Shown one piece after another: positions 52,776 to 61,533 of a stretch of DNA of 64,000 nt (its first letter is position 1; every line of letters begins with the position of its first letter). The position numbers and the translations under genes were made by a program. Under the pieces are notes generated by a model. It made no database searches. It saw only the letters and a program-made list of their open reading frames with translations, and was not told where the DNA came from. The stretch lies in NCBI RefSeq assembly GCF_019459305.1, contig NZ_JAIBES010000066.1, forward strand, positions 1-64,000, in the 5' to 3' direction. Origin of the DNA: Sphingopyxis sp. (GTDB taxonomy: Bacteria > Pseudomonadota > Alphaproteobacteria > Sphingomonadales > Sphingomonadaceae).

Positions 52776-54317
52776 ATGATGGCAGGCACCGCGATGATGG
52801 AACGCGCCGCAGGCACAAAGGCTGCACCGGTCGATCAGGACGTGCTGATCGTCGGCGCCGGGATTTCGGGCATCGGCATGGCGGTCCACCTTCAGCAATT
52901 CAGCCCCGACCGCAGCTTCGCGCTGGTCGAGCGCCGTTCCAATCTGGGCGGCACATGGGATCTGTTCCGCTACCCAGGCATCCGATCGGACAGCGACATG
53001 CACACGCTGGGGTTCGTGTTCGAACCGTGGAAGCATGAAAAGACGATCGCCGACGGCCCCGCGATCCTCGAATATCTCAACCGCATCGTCGACGAGCGTC
53101 ATATCCGCGAGCGCATTCGCTTCGATCGCAAGGTCGTCGGCGCCGATTGGGACAGCGGCGCGGCCCACTGGACAGTCACGCTAGAAGACAATGCCGGCGG
53201 GACATCGACGACCACCGCGCGCTGGCTTTATCTCGGGGCGGGCTATTACGACTATGACGAGCCGTTCGACGCCAATTTCACCGGCCGCGAGGACTTTCAA
53301 GGCCAGATCATCCATCCGCAATTCTGGCCCGAGAACCTCGACTATACGAACAAGAAGGTCGTCGTGATCGGATCAGGCGCGACCGCAGTGACGATCGTCC
53401 CGTCGATGGCCGACAAAGCCGCGCATGTGACGATGCTCCAGCGCACTCCGACCTGGTATTTCATTCGCCCGGCGAAGGACGCTTTTGCGAATTTCCTGCG
53501 CAAAGTCCTGCCCGAGAAGCTCGCGTATAAAATCACCCGCTTCAAAAATGTGAAGCTACAGGACATCGGCTTTCGCCGCGCGCGTGAAAAGCCCGAGAAG
53601 GTCAAGGATTTCCTGTCCGGCAAGATCAAGGCGGCGCTCGGCGACCGCTACGACGAAAAGGCGTTTACCCCGCCTTATAATCCATGGGACCAGCGGCTGT
53701 GCCTGGTTCCCGACGCCGATTTCTTCAACGCGATGAAGGCCGACAAAGCGTCGGTGGTCACCGATCATATCGAACGCTTTGACGCCACCGGCATACAACT
53801 GAAGTCGGGCCAACATCTCGACGCCGACATCATCGTCACTGCAACCGGGCTCAAGCTCGCCGTCGCAGGCAAGATTCCCGTGCGCGTCGACGGTGCGCTC
53901 GTCGATTGGAGCGAGCATTTCTATTACAAGGCGTGCATGTTCTCGAACATCCCGAATTTCTCGGCGGTGTTCGGGTATCTCAACGCCAGCTGGACGCTGC
54001 GCGCCGACATCGTCGCCGAATATGTTTGCCGCGTGCTCAACCATATGCAGGCGACCGGCACGACGGTGGCGACCCCCGCGCTGGCCGACCCCGCGACGCT
54101 GACCGAAGAAAATATCTTCGATTTCTCGTCGGGCTATATCCAGCGTTCGCTGCACATCATGCCGAAAAATGCCGACAAGCTGCCCTGGCGGCTCAACCAG
54201 AATTACATCCAGGATCGGATCGACATGAAGACCGGCGCGATCGACGACGGGGTGCTGGCGTTCGCAAATGCGCGGGCGGTGGCTTCGGCGCCTGCCGAAC
54301 TGGAAGCTGCCGAATAG
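52776..54317 (+). CDS. Flavin-containing monooxygenase / Baeyer-Villiger-type (EthA-like)
   Basis: A 513-residue FAD- and NADPH-dependent monooxygenase. The FAD-binding GAGISG is near residue 28, followed by ERRSNLGGTWDLFRYPGIRSD. The BVMO fingerprint FxGxxxHxxxW is present (DFQGQIIHPQFW), and a second dinucleotide motif, VVIGSGATAVT, lies near 205. The closest known group is EthA-like enzymes, which oxidise ketones or thioamides. GGGAG precedes the ATG. The 189 bases upstream separate it from the divergent NUDIX-DUF47 gene; no inducer or regulator gene is adjacent. Confidence 0.88.
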   Translation: MMAGTAMMERAAGTKAAPVDQDVLIVGAGISGIGMAVHLQQFSPDRSFALVERRSNLGGTWDLFRYPGIRSDSDMHTLGFVFEPWKHEKTIADGPAILEYLNRIVDERHIRERIRFDRKVVGADWDSGAAHWTVTLEDNAGGTSTTTARWLYLGAGYYDYDEPFDANFTGREDFQGQIIHPQFWPENLDYTNKKVVVIGSGATAVTIVPSMADKAAHVTMLQRTPTWYFIRPAKDAFANFLRKVLPEKLAYKITRFKNVKLQDIGFRRAREKPEKVKDFLSGKIKAALGDRYDEKAFTPPYNPWDQRLCLVPDADFFNAMKADKASVVTDHIERFDATGIQLKSGQHLDADIIVTATGLKLAVAGKIPVRVDGALVDWSEHFYYKACMFSNIPNFSAVFGYLNASWTLRADIVAEYVCRVLNHMQATGTTVATPALADPATLTEENIFDFSSGYIQRSLHIMPKNADKLPWRLNQNYIQDRIDMKTGAIDDGVLAFANARAVASAPAELEAAE

Positions 54318-54500
54318 TCAGTCGATGTGCTCCGGCTTGCCCTTGGTCGAGCCTGACGCAAACTCTCCAAGCTGCTTTTCGGTCATGCTTTCAACCATCT
54401 CTTTCGATGCGCCCTTAAGTTTCGATTTCGGCGTTTCGCGGCGTTCGGAGCTGAGCGCGGCTCCGGCGGCTCGCTGTTGGGCTTTGGACTTCGCAGGCAT
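54318..54500 (-). CDS. DUF3008 family small protein
   Basis: A 60-residue basic protein MPAKSKAQQRAAGAAL followed by KGASKEMVESMTEKQL and GSTKGKPEHID, which is the whole DUF3008 signature. The family is small, soluble and of unknown function. It is downstream of the stress-type SDR gene on the same strand, 23 bases away, and convergent with the monooxygenase gene, whose stop codon it abuts. Confidence 0.85.
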   Translation of the reverse strand: MPAKSKAQQRAAGAALSSERRETPKSKLKGASKEMVESMTEKQLGEFASGSTKGKPEHID

Positions 54501-54523
54501 GGTATTTCTCCTTTACCGCCCCG

Positions 54524-55459
54524 CTAGCCATTAACGATGGTCCCGCCATTGGGATGCAACACCTGGCCCGACATATAGCTGCTGTCGTCGCAGGCGAGGA
54601 ACAGGAAGCAGGGCGCGACCTCGTTCGGTTCGCCGGGTCGCTTCATCGGGGTGCTCTCGCCAAAACTTGCGACCTTGTCCGCGGGTGCGCCACCGCGCGG
54701 ATTGAGCGGGGTCCAGATCGGCCCCGGCGCGACCGCGTTCACCCGGATGCCTTTCTCGACCAGATTTTCACTGAGCGAGCGCGTGAACGCCGTTATCGCG
54801 CCCTTGGTCGCGCTGTAATCGAGCAGCCCGCCCGACCCCTGATACATGGTAACGCTGGTGCAATTGACGATTGCCGCGCCTTTCTTGAGGTGCGGCAGCG
54901 CCGCCTGCACCAGATAGAACATACCGAAAATGTTGGTAGCAAAAGTCTGTTCCAACTGATCAGGACTGATGTCGCGAATGTCTTCGGCGGGGTGCTGCTC
55001 ACCAGCGTTGTTGACGAGGATGTCGAGACGGCCGAACTTCGCAACCGTTTGCGCGACGATCTTTTCGCCCGACTTGGCCTTGCCAACGTCGGCCTTGATC
55101 GCCAGGGCGCGGCGCCCCTCTGCCTCGACGATCGCCGCGGTCTCCACAGCGTCCGCTCGGTTGTCGAGATAGACGATCGCAACGTCAGCTCCTTCGCGGG
55201 CGAAGAGCGCACAGACAGCGCGACCGATTCCGCTGTCGCCGCCGGTGACGATCGCCACTTTGCCGTCGAGCCGTCCCGAACCCGGGTAGCGCGGCTGCCA
55301 TTTGGGGGCGCGGTCGAGGTCGGCTTCGCTATCGGACGGCGGTTTGGCGATCGTTTTGCCGCCGCCAACGTCGCGCCGCAGCTTGGCCGCGGCTTTCTGC
55401 TTGCCCTTCTGATCTTTCAGGCTTTCGCCGATCTTGCCGGCTTTGGGCTGTTTCGCCAT
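54524..55459 (-). CDS. SDR family oxidoreductase, YghA/general stress protein 39 type
   Basis: A 311-residue NAD(P)-dependent short-chain dehydrogenase with a lysine-rich N-terminal extension (about 1-60) and a core with TGGDSGIG, NNAG and YSATK. This arrangement is typical of the YghA/YdaD stress-associated SDRs found in many bacteria. The frame extends seven codons upstream; ATG 55459 with AAGGAC is preferred. The DUF3008 gene follows it. Confidence 0.88.
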   Translation of the reverse strand: MAKQPKAGKIGESLKDQKGKQKAAAKLRRDVGGGKTIAKPPSDSEADLDRAPKWQPRYPGSGRLDGKVAIVTGGDSGIGRAVCALFAREGADVAIVYLDNRADAVETAAIVEAEGRRALAIKADVGKAKSGEKIVAQTVAKFGRLDILVNNAGEQHPAEDIRDISPDQLEQTFATNIFGMFYLVQAALPHLKKGAAIVNCTSVTMYQGSGGLLDYSATKGAITAFTRSLSENLVEKGIRVNAVAPGPIWTPLNPRGGAPADKVASFGESTPMKRPGEPNEVAPCFLFLACDDSSYMSGQVLHPNGGTIVNG

Positions 55460-55476
55460 GTCCTTGTCCTTCGATC

Positions 55477-56310
55477 TCAATTGATGGGGAGGAAGTCGCG
55501 TTTAAATTCGTCCTTCACCGCATCGACCAGCGCGCCGGTCACCGGGACGTTGATCTTGTAGCTGCCCTCGGCAAAGGGACCGATTTCATAGGGCGCAACG
55601 GCGATTGTCATGCGATCGAGATAGCGCCCATCGGACGAGCCGAGCCACACGGTCTGCGCCGACGCGGGCGGACATTTGCCGAACGGGCTGCCCGGAGCGT
55701 CTTCGGCAACGATGCCCTTGGCCGTCTTGGCGCGCTCGATGCCCGCACAGAAGGCGTCGCGGATCGCCGCGTCGAACGCCTCGCCGCTGGTGAACAGGTC
55801 GAGCGGCTGCCGCTGCTTCGCCCGGTTGCGGTCCCACAATAGTGTAGCAAAGCTGGTCATCCCGTGCGCGCCGCCGGTGTAGGTCTGGATTTCTGCCGAT
55901 AGGCTGAGGAAACGCGGTGTGTTCGACACGCGATGCCACGTCTGAAGATGGCTGTGCGAGCGATAGGGAAAGCCCGCCTTTTCCGCCGCCGCCTTTTCGC
56001 GCCGTGCCACGGCAATCAGCGCATCGCGCCTGGTCGCGCGATCGTTGTCCAGCCACGCCGCAAGGTCCGGGATCATCGCCGCCTCGCGCGGATAAGCATA
56101 AGCGAATTCGACAAGGTCGCTGCTTTCCTTGACGTTCGAGGCCGCGGCATTTTTGGCTTCCGCATCAGCGGCGGCGCTAGCCGGGGCACCCGGTACCGAC
56201 GCGGCCGCCGCCGTCTCGGCGGGCGCCGGCGGCTCGTCGGCACAGCTGGAAAGGAGTACGGCGCCGGTCAGGAGCAGCAGGGTGGTGGCGTTCCGTGTTG
56301 CAGTCGTCAT
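55477..56310 (-). CDS. DUF4163/DUF3298-type periplasmic lipoprotein
   Basis: A 277-residue protein with a lipoprotein signal ending LLSSC and an Ala/Pro-rich linker. The globular part has FAYAYPREAAMIPDL, YTGGAHGMT and LDLFTSGEAFDAAI, the pattern of the DUF4163-DUF3298 pair seen in RsiV- and PdaC-like proteins. Its ligand is unknown. It lies 17 bases from the SDR start on the same strand; its ATG at 56310 is divergent from the aminopeptidase gene. An in-frame extension to 56367 is rejected. Confidence 0.8.
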   Translation of the reverse strand: MTTATRNATTLLLLTGAVLLSSCADEPPAPAETAAAASVPGAPASAAADAEAKNAAASNVKESSDLVEFAYAYPREAAMIPDLAAWLDNDRATRRDALIAVARREKAAAEKAGFPYRSHSHLQTWHRVSNTPRFLSLSAEIQTYTGGAHGMTSFATLLWDRNRAKQRQPLDLFTSGEAFDAAIRDAFCAGIERAKTAKGIVAEDAPGSPFGKCPPASAQTVWLGSSDGRYLDRMTIAVAPYEIGPFAEGSYKINVPVTGALVDAVKDEFKRDFLPIN

Positions 56311-56365
56311 GCCAGCATAACGCAGGGAATCGACAAAATATCCACGGCGGCCTAGCACAACCGGC

Positions 56366-57769
56366 ATGACCGACTATTCCGACCTGATCCAGCCCGACAA
56401 GGGGCAGGACGCCCGCCCGATCCACCTTGTCGATAAAAAGGGCTATGACGCATGGCTGAAGGGTCGCAGCGCCCGCGAGCGCGCGCACCTCGCCGCGGTA
56501 GGGTTTAAACCCGATGCTTATGTTCACGCGATCCTGCCCGGCGACGATCCCGACAAATGGGCGGTCGTGACCACGGTGGCCAAGGTCGACAGCCTGTCGG
56601 CGTGGTGCCTCGCCAAGCTGGGGCAGATCCTGCCGGCCGGGCGCTATCGGCTCGAGGAACAACAACCGGGCAAGGCCTTGTTCGGCTGGATGAGCGCGCA
56701 ATATCGGTTCGACACCTACCGATCGAAGGTCGAGACCAAGGGGCCGCGGGTGCTGTTGACCACCGATGTCGGGGCGATTGCGCCGATGGTGGCGGAGATG
56801 CGCGCTACCGCGCTCGTCCGCGACATGGTCAACACCCCCGCCGCCGATATGGGGCCAGCGGCGATTGAAAAGGCCGCCGAACGCATTGCCAAGGCGCATG
56901 GCGGCAAGCTGACCGTCACCAAGGGTGAGGCGCTCGAACAGGGCTATCCGATGATCCATGCGGTCGGACGCGCCGCGGCCAAACACCACGCCCCGCGCCT
57001 GATCGAGATCGAATGGGGCAAGGATGGCGACCCGCGCGTCGCGCTGGTCGGTAAGGGGATCAGCTTCGACAGCGGCGGGCTCGATATCAAGCCGGCGTCG
57101 GGCATGCGGTTGATGAAAAAGGATATGGGCGGCGCCGCGCATGTGCTGGCGCTCGCCGAACTGGTGATGGCGAGCGGGCTGCCGGTGCGGCTGCACTGCC
57201 TGGTCGCGGCGGCGGAAAATGCGATCTCGGCCGATGCGTTTCGCCCGGGTGACGTGTTGAAAAGCCGTCTTGGACTGACCGTGGAAATCGGCAACACCGA
57301 CGCGGAAGGACGACTGGTGCTGGGCGATGCGCTAGCCAAAGCGGGCGAGGCCAAGCCCGAACTGATTGTCGATTTCGCGACACTGACCGGCGCCGCACGC
57401 GTCGCGCTTGGCCCCGACCTGCCGCCGCTGTTCGCCAACGACGATGCGCTGGCCGAGGCGATGCTGAGCGCAGGGATCGACCGCGACGACCCGCTGTGGC
57501 GGATGCCGCTGTGGGATGGCTATGCCGACCTGCTCGAAACCGACGTTGCCGATCTGGGCAACGCAGGCAGCTCGGCCTTTGCCGGGACGATCACCGCGGC
57601 GCTGTTCCTCAAACGCTTTGTGCCAGATGGCGTCGCCTGGGCGCATCTCGACACCTTTGCCTGGCGCCCGTCGGCAAAACCCGGCCGGCCCAAGGGCGGC
57701 GCGGCGCTGGGCTTGCGCGCCGCATGGGCGATGTTGCAGGCGCGCTACGACCGGCGCGGCAAGGCCTGA
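56366..57769 (+). CDS. M17 leucyl aminopeptidase family protein
   Basis: A 467-residue cytosolic aminopeptidase with two metals. The metal and catalytic motifs are VGKGISFDSGGLDIKP, MRLMKKDMGGAA, and NTDAEGRLVLGDAL. It is of the PepB/M17 type with a variable N-terminal domain. It starts 55 bases from the divergent DUF3298 gene and is followed by an NlpC/P60 gene on the same strand. Confidence 0.93.
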   Translation: MTDYSDLIQPDKGQDARPIHLVDKKGYDAWLKGRSARERAHLAAVGFKPDAYVHAILPGDDPDKWAVVTTVAKVDSLSAWCLAKLGQILPAGRYRLEEQQPGKALFGWMSAQYRFDTYRSKVETKGPRVLLTTDVGAIAPMVAEMRATALVRDMVNTPAADMGPAAIEKAAERIAKAHGGKLTVTKGEALEQGYPMIHAVGRAAAKHHAPRLIEIEWGKDGDPRVALVGKGISFDSGGLDIKPASGMRLMKKDMGGAAHVLALAELVMASGLPVRLHCLVAAAENAISADAFRPGDVLKSRLGLTVEIGNTDAEGRLVLGDALAKAGEAKPELIVDFATLTGAARVALGPDLPPLFANDDALAEAMLSAGIDRDDPLWRMPLWDGYADLLETDVADLGNAGSSAFAGTITAALFLKRFVPDGVAWAHLDTFAWRPSAKPGRPKGGAALGLRAAWAMLQARYDRRGKA

Positions 57770-57854
57770 ACATTCTTGATAAAGCGGGTCCGGCTGGTCT
57801 AATGGCGCGCGATTGTCCGCCGGGGGCGCGGAACAGCTACTTACGGGACGACAG

Positions 57855-58799
57855 GTGACAGCTCAAAGCGGCGATAATTCAGCGGCAAACCGCGTCCGCA
57901 TGGGGCGCCCCGGCGCCGTCGGCGCGGGCCGCGACCGCTTTGGCCTGAGCGGAACGTCGCAGGCCTATGACCCGCGCATCGTCGCGATCCGCCCCGACCT
58001 GGCCGATATCGCGGTGGCCGGTCAGCATTTCGCCCCGCACTATGCCGCACCGATGATGCGCAGCGGGGTGCTGCCTGCTGCGGTGCTGCGCGGGTCGCCA
58101 TCGCTCGACGCCGATCAGACCAGCGAGCTACTGTTTGGGGAAGGCTTTGCCCTGCTCGACCTGACCGGCGGCTGGGCGTGGGGATATTGCCTCGCCGACC
58201 ATTATGTCGGCTATCTGTCCGCCGATGCGCTGGCCGCGCCGATTGCGCCGACGCACCGCGTCGAAATGATCGAAGCCATCCTCCACAACGCCCCCGATGC
58301 GGCGAGCGGCGGCCCCGCCGTCCTGCCGCGCGGCGCGCTGGTGATGGGCGAGGTCGAGGGCGAGTGGCTCGCGACGGCGCACGGCTATCTGCCCCTGGCG
58401 GCGCTGGTCGAGGTTGGCGCCGAAGATGCCGACCCCGCCGGACGCGCCGAGGAACTGATCGGCACGCCCTATCTGTGGGGCGGCCGAACGGCGAAGGGCA
58501 TCGACTGTTCGGGGCTGGTCCAGCTGAGCTGGGCCGCCGCCGGGGTGCAATTGCCGCGCGACAGCGATTTGCAGCTGGCAGCACTGGGCGCGGACAAGGA
58601 TGTCGATCCGGCGGAACTCGCGCGCGGCGATCTGGTGTTCTTTCCCGGCCATGTCGGCATTATGGCGGACGAGCAAAATATCATCCACGCCAGCCGACGA
58701 TGGATGGCAGTGAAGACAGAACCGCTGGCCGACGTCATCGCACGTTCGGCCGCCAAGGACCATAATCCGCCGGTGAGCGGGTATAAACGACTGCGATAA
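57855..58799 (+). CDS. NlpC/P60 family peptidoglycan hydrolase-like protein with SH3-type N-terminus
   Basis: A protein of about 314 residues. The C-terminal NlpC/P60 domain has the nucleophile Cys in GIDCSGLVQLSW, the His in GHVGIM and a further His in IIHASRRW, the Cys-His-His set of gamma-D-glutamyl-diamino acid endopeptidases. SH3-like repeats precede it (LTGGWAWGYCLADHYVGYL). No signal peptide is seen, so export is uncertain. A GTG at 57855 is chosen; ATG 57900 is the main alternative, and the frame extends to 57813. It lies between the aminopeptidase and argC genes. Confidence 0.85.
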   Translation: MTAQSGDNSAANRVRMGRPGAVGAGRDRFGLSGTSQAYDPRIVAIRPDLADIAVAGQHFAPHYAAPMMRSGVLPAAVLRGSPSLDADQTSELLFGEGFALLDLTGGWAWGYCLADHYVGYLSADALAAPIAPTHRVEMIEAILHNAPDAASGGPAVLPRGALVMGEVEGEWLATAHGYLPLAALVEVGAEDADPAGRAEELIGTPYLWGGRTAKGIDCSGLVQLSWAAAGVQLPRDSDLQLAALGADKDVDPAELARGDLVFFPGHVGIMADEQNIIHASRRWMAVKTEPLADVIARSAAKDHNPPVSGYKRLR

Positions 58800-58802
58800 A
58801 TC

Positions 58803-59729
58803 ATGACACAGACGGTCTTCATCGACGGCGCGGCGGGAACGACGGGCCTGGAAATTGCCGAGCGGCTGGCGGGGCGCAGCGAATTCTCGCTGCTCGCGAT
58901 CGACGATACGCGCCGCAAGGACGCGGGCGCGCGGCGCGAGGCGCTGAACGACGCCGATTTCGTCATCCTCTGTCTGCCCGATGATGCGGCACGCGACGCG
59001 GTTGCGATGATTGGCAATGACCGCACCCGCGTCATCGACGCATCGACCGCGCACCGCGTCGCTCCGGGCTGGGTCTATGGCTTTCCCGAAGTCAGTGGGC
59101 ATGACGCGGTCGCCAACGCGGCACGAGTTAGCAACCCTGGCTGTTACTCAACTGGCTTCATCGCGCTCATCGCGCCGCTGGTGCGGGCCGGGCTGCTCCC
59201 CGCCGACTGGCCCTATGCGTGCAACGCCGTCAGCGGCTATTCGGGTGGCGGCAAGGCGCTGATCGAGCGATTCGAGCAGGACTGCGACATCGCCTGGCGC
59301 GGCTATGCGCTGGGGCTCGGCCACAAGCATGTGCCGGAAATGCAGGCGCGCTGCGGCCTGTCGATCGCGCCGCTGTTTTCGCCATCGGTCATCCCCGCGC
59401 ATCGCGGCATGGCGGTCGACGTGCAACTGCCGCTCGCCGCAATGCGGAATGCGGCCGCGCCCGGCGCGCTGCGCGCCGCGCTCGCCGATTTTTATGCCGC
59501 CAGCCCGATCGTGGTGATGGGCGAAGCGCCGACGGATGGCGAAATGTTGCTCCGCGCCTCGGACGCGGGCGACGACCGAATCGAGCTGTTCGTGTTTGCC
59601 AATGCTGACGGCAGCCAGGCGCGGCTGGTCGCACGGCTCGACAATCTGGGCAAAGGCGCGAGCGGCGCCTGCGTCCAGAATCTCAACATCATGGCGGGAT
59701 TGCCCGAAACCGCGGGCCTGCGGCTTTAG
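58803..59729 (+). CDS. argC: N-acetyl-gamma-glutamyl-phosphate reductase, type 2
   Basis: ArgC (308 residues) makes N-acetylglutamate semialdehyde in arginine synthesis. The active-site Cys114 lies in SNPGCYSTGFIAL and the NADP motif GAAGTTG near residue 10. At about 310 residues with no extra loops it fits the short type-2 group. It starts four bases after the NlpC/P60 stop and probably shares its transcript. Confidence 0.94.
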   Translation: MTQTVFIDGAAGTTGLEIAERLAGRSEFSLLAIDDTRRKDAGARREALNDADFVILCLPDDAARDAVAMIGNDRTRVIDASTAHRVAPGWVYGFPEVSGHDAVANAARVSNPGCYSTGFIALIAPLVRAGLLPADWPYACNAVSGYSGGGKALIERFEQDCDIAWRGYALGLGHKHVPEMQARCGLSIAPLFSPSVIPAHRGMAVDVQLPLAAMRNAAAPGALRAALADFYAASPIVVMGEAPTDGEMLLRASDAGDDRIELFVFANADGSQARLVARLDNLGKGASGACVQNLNIMAGLPETAGLRL

Positions 59730-59732
59730 AGC

Positions 59733-59948
59733 CTAGTGCACCGTGTCGAGAATATCCTCGACCGCCAGATAGGTGATCAGCCGTTCGATCTGACGCCAGC
59801 GCGCGAAATGGATGTGGTTGCCCAGAACGCGATATTGCTCGGCGCGCGCGGCGGCGGCAAATCCCGCCTCCTCACCATGCACGCGGATCAGCGCATGGGC
59901 GTCCTCGACTGCGGCGCGATCGGTCAGAAATGGTGCAGGCAGATGCAT
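59733..59948 (-). CDS. Small hypothetical protein (sphingomonad-type)
   Basis: A 71-residue soluble protein with an aromatic/charged pattern (DAHALIRVHGEEAGFAAAARAEQY, split as DAHALIRVHG and EEAGFAAAARAE, and NHIHFARWRQIERLI). It resembles small sphingomonad proteins annotated as DUF6961-like, but I am not certain of that assignment. The start has no clear Shine-Dalgarno. It is convergent with argC. The 182 bases upstream before the next gene hold no further gene. Confidence 0.65.
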   Translation of the reverse strand: MHLPAPFLTDRAAVEDAHALIRVHGEEAGFAAAARAEQYRVLGNHIHFARWRQIERLITYLAVEDILDTVH

Positions 59949-60130
59949 GGAGTTCCCGTCTTTGCCTTGGAACCATCCCCCTACCCCGCGCCCCTCACCG
60001 CGCCGTTCCCAACTGTGATGAAGATTCGGGTAAGGTTAATTGCTAGACCGCTGTCATTAACCCTTTGCTGCATTGTGCCGTACGCGTTTCACCTCTTTGC
60101 CGCCGCGTATCAGCCGTGTAGATAAGCGGA

Positions 60131-61471
60131 ATGCGCAAAATCCTCAAATTCATCGCCGTCGCCCTGTTGCTGCTCGTCCTGATTGGCGGCGTGACACTGT
60201 ACATCATGTCGCGGCCCGATGTGGCGCGCTTCTCGACCGCCGAACTCAGCGGCCGAGTGCCGGTGATGGCGTCGCAAAAGACCGAAACCTTTCCAACGAT
60301 TAACGTCCCCGAAGTGACGGGATGGCCCGCAGGTCAGGCGCCGCGCGCCGCGCAAGGCTTGTCTGTTCAGCGCTTTGCCGACGGGCTCGATCATCCGCGC
60401 ACCATATTCGTACTGCCCAATGGCGACGTGCTCGTTGCCGAAGCGCAAAGCCCGCCGCGTGACAGCTCCGGGATCGAGGGCAAGGTGATGAGCCGTCTGA
60501 TGAGCAAGGCGGGCGCCGGTGGCGTGTCGGCCAACCGCATCAGCCTGCTCCGCGATGCGGACGGCGATGGCAAGGCCGAGGTCAAGACCGCCTACATCAC
60601 AGGCCTCAACTCGCCCTATGGCATGGCGCTGGTCGGCGACACGCTGTACGTCGCCAACACCGACGCGCTGCTCGCCTTTCCCTATGTCGCGGGCGAGGCG
60701 AAGATGAGCGGCAAGCCCACTAAGGTTGTCGACCTGCCCGCCAAAGGCACCAACCGCCATTGGACCAAAAGCCTGGTCGCCGCGCCGAACGGCTGGCTTT
60801 ACATCGGTGTCGGCGCCGACAGCAATATCGGTGAAAAGGGCATGAACCGTGAGTTCCGCCGCGCCAGCGTGCTCGAAGTACGACCGGAAAACAAGTATAT
60901 GCGAACCTTCGCTGCGGGCATCCGCAATCCCGTCGGTCTGGCTTATTATCCCGGCAGCGACCGGTTGTGGACCGTGGTCAACGAGCGCGACATGCTGGGC
61001 AGCGACCTGGTCCCCGATTATCTGACCGATGTTACCGAGGGCGATTTCTACGGCTGGCCCTGGTATTATTGGGGCGGCTTCGTCGACCCGCGCGTCGAGC
61101 CCGAGGCCGAGGATCGCCGCCAATATGTCAAGCGCCCCGAATATGGGCTGGGCGCACATACTGCGCCGCTCGGCATGACGTTCACCCAGGGGCTCGACCT
61201 TGGCGAGCGCTGGTCGAACGGCGCGCTGGTGGCGCTGCACGGATCATGGAACCGCGAACCGGCGGCGGGTTACAGTGTCGTGTTCGTCAAGTTCGGTGCC
61301 AACGGCAAACCGGTCGACGCGCTGCCCGTCACCCTGCTCGACCGCTTCCTGACGTCGGATAACAAAACCGCCCGCGGTCGTCCTGCCGATGTGAAGGTGG
61401 CAAAAGATGGCAGCGCGCTGATTGCTGACGACAGCGGTGGCGTCATCTGGCGGGTGGCGAAGGCGGGGTAA
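60131..61471 (+). CDS. PQQ-dependent sugar/sorbosone dehydrogenase-like protein
   Basis: A 446-residue beta-propeller protein with an N-terminal transmembrane or signal segment (about 7-27) and so periplasmic. The sorbosone/glucose dehydrogenase B pattern is visible: FADGLDHPRTIFVLPNGDVLVAE, ISLLRDADGDGKAE, SLVAAPNGWLYIGVGA and FAAGIRNPVGLAYYP. A PQQ cofactor is inferred from the family; no pqq genes are nearby. It is followed by a family B repeat fragment and the convergent dnaN. Confidence 0.85.
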   Translation: MRKILKFIAVALLLLVLIGGVTLYIMSRPDVARFSTAELSGRVPVMASQKTETFPTINVPEVTGWPAGQAPRAAQGLSVQRFADGLDHPRTIFVLPNGDVLVAEAQSPPRDSSGIEGKVMSRLMSKAGAGGVSANRISLLRDADGDGKAEVKTAYITGLNSPYGMALVGDTLYVANTDALLAFPYVAGEAKMSGKPTKVVDLPAKGTNRHWTKSLVAAPNGWLYIGVGADSNIGEKGMNREFRRASVLEVRPENKYMRTFAAGIRNPVGLAYYPGSDRLWTVVNERDMLGSDLVPDYLTDVTEGDFYGWPWYYWGGFVDPRVEPEAEDRRQYVKRPEYGLGAHTAPLGMTFTQGLDLGERWSNGALVALHGSWNREPAAGYSVVFVKFGANGKPVDALPVTLLDRFLTSDNKTARGRPADVKVAKDGSALIADDSGGVIWRVAKAG

Positions 61472-61488
61472 GCCCGACTTTCATTTTT

Positions 61489-61516
61489 GTCATTGCGAGC
61501 AAAGCGAAGCAATGAC
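61489..61516. repeat. Collapsed family B repeat
   Basis: GTCATTGC, 12 bases, GCAATGAC: a single family B arm that has become a short palindrome in its own right. It lies between the convergent sorbosone dehydrogenase and dnaN genes. Confidence 0.6.
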
Positions 61517-61533
61517 AGACTTTGCGGCGGGTA

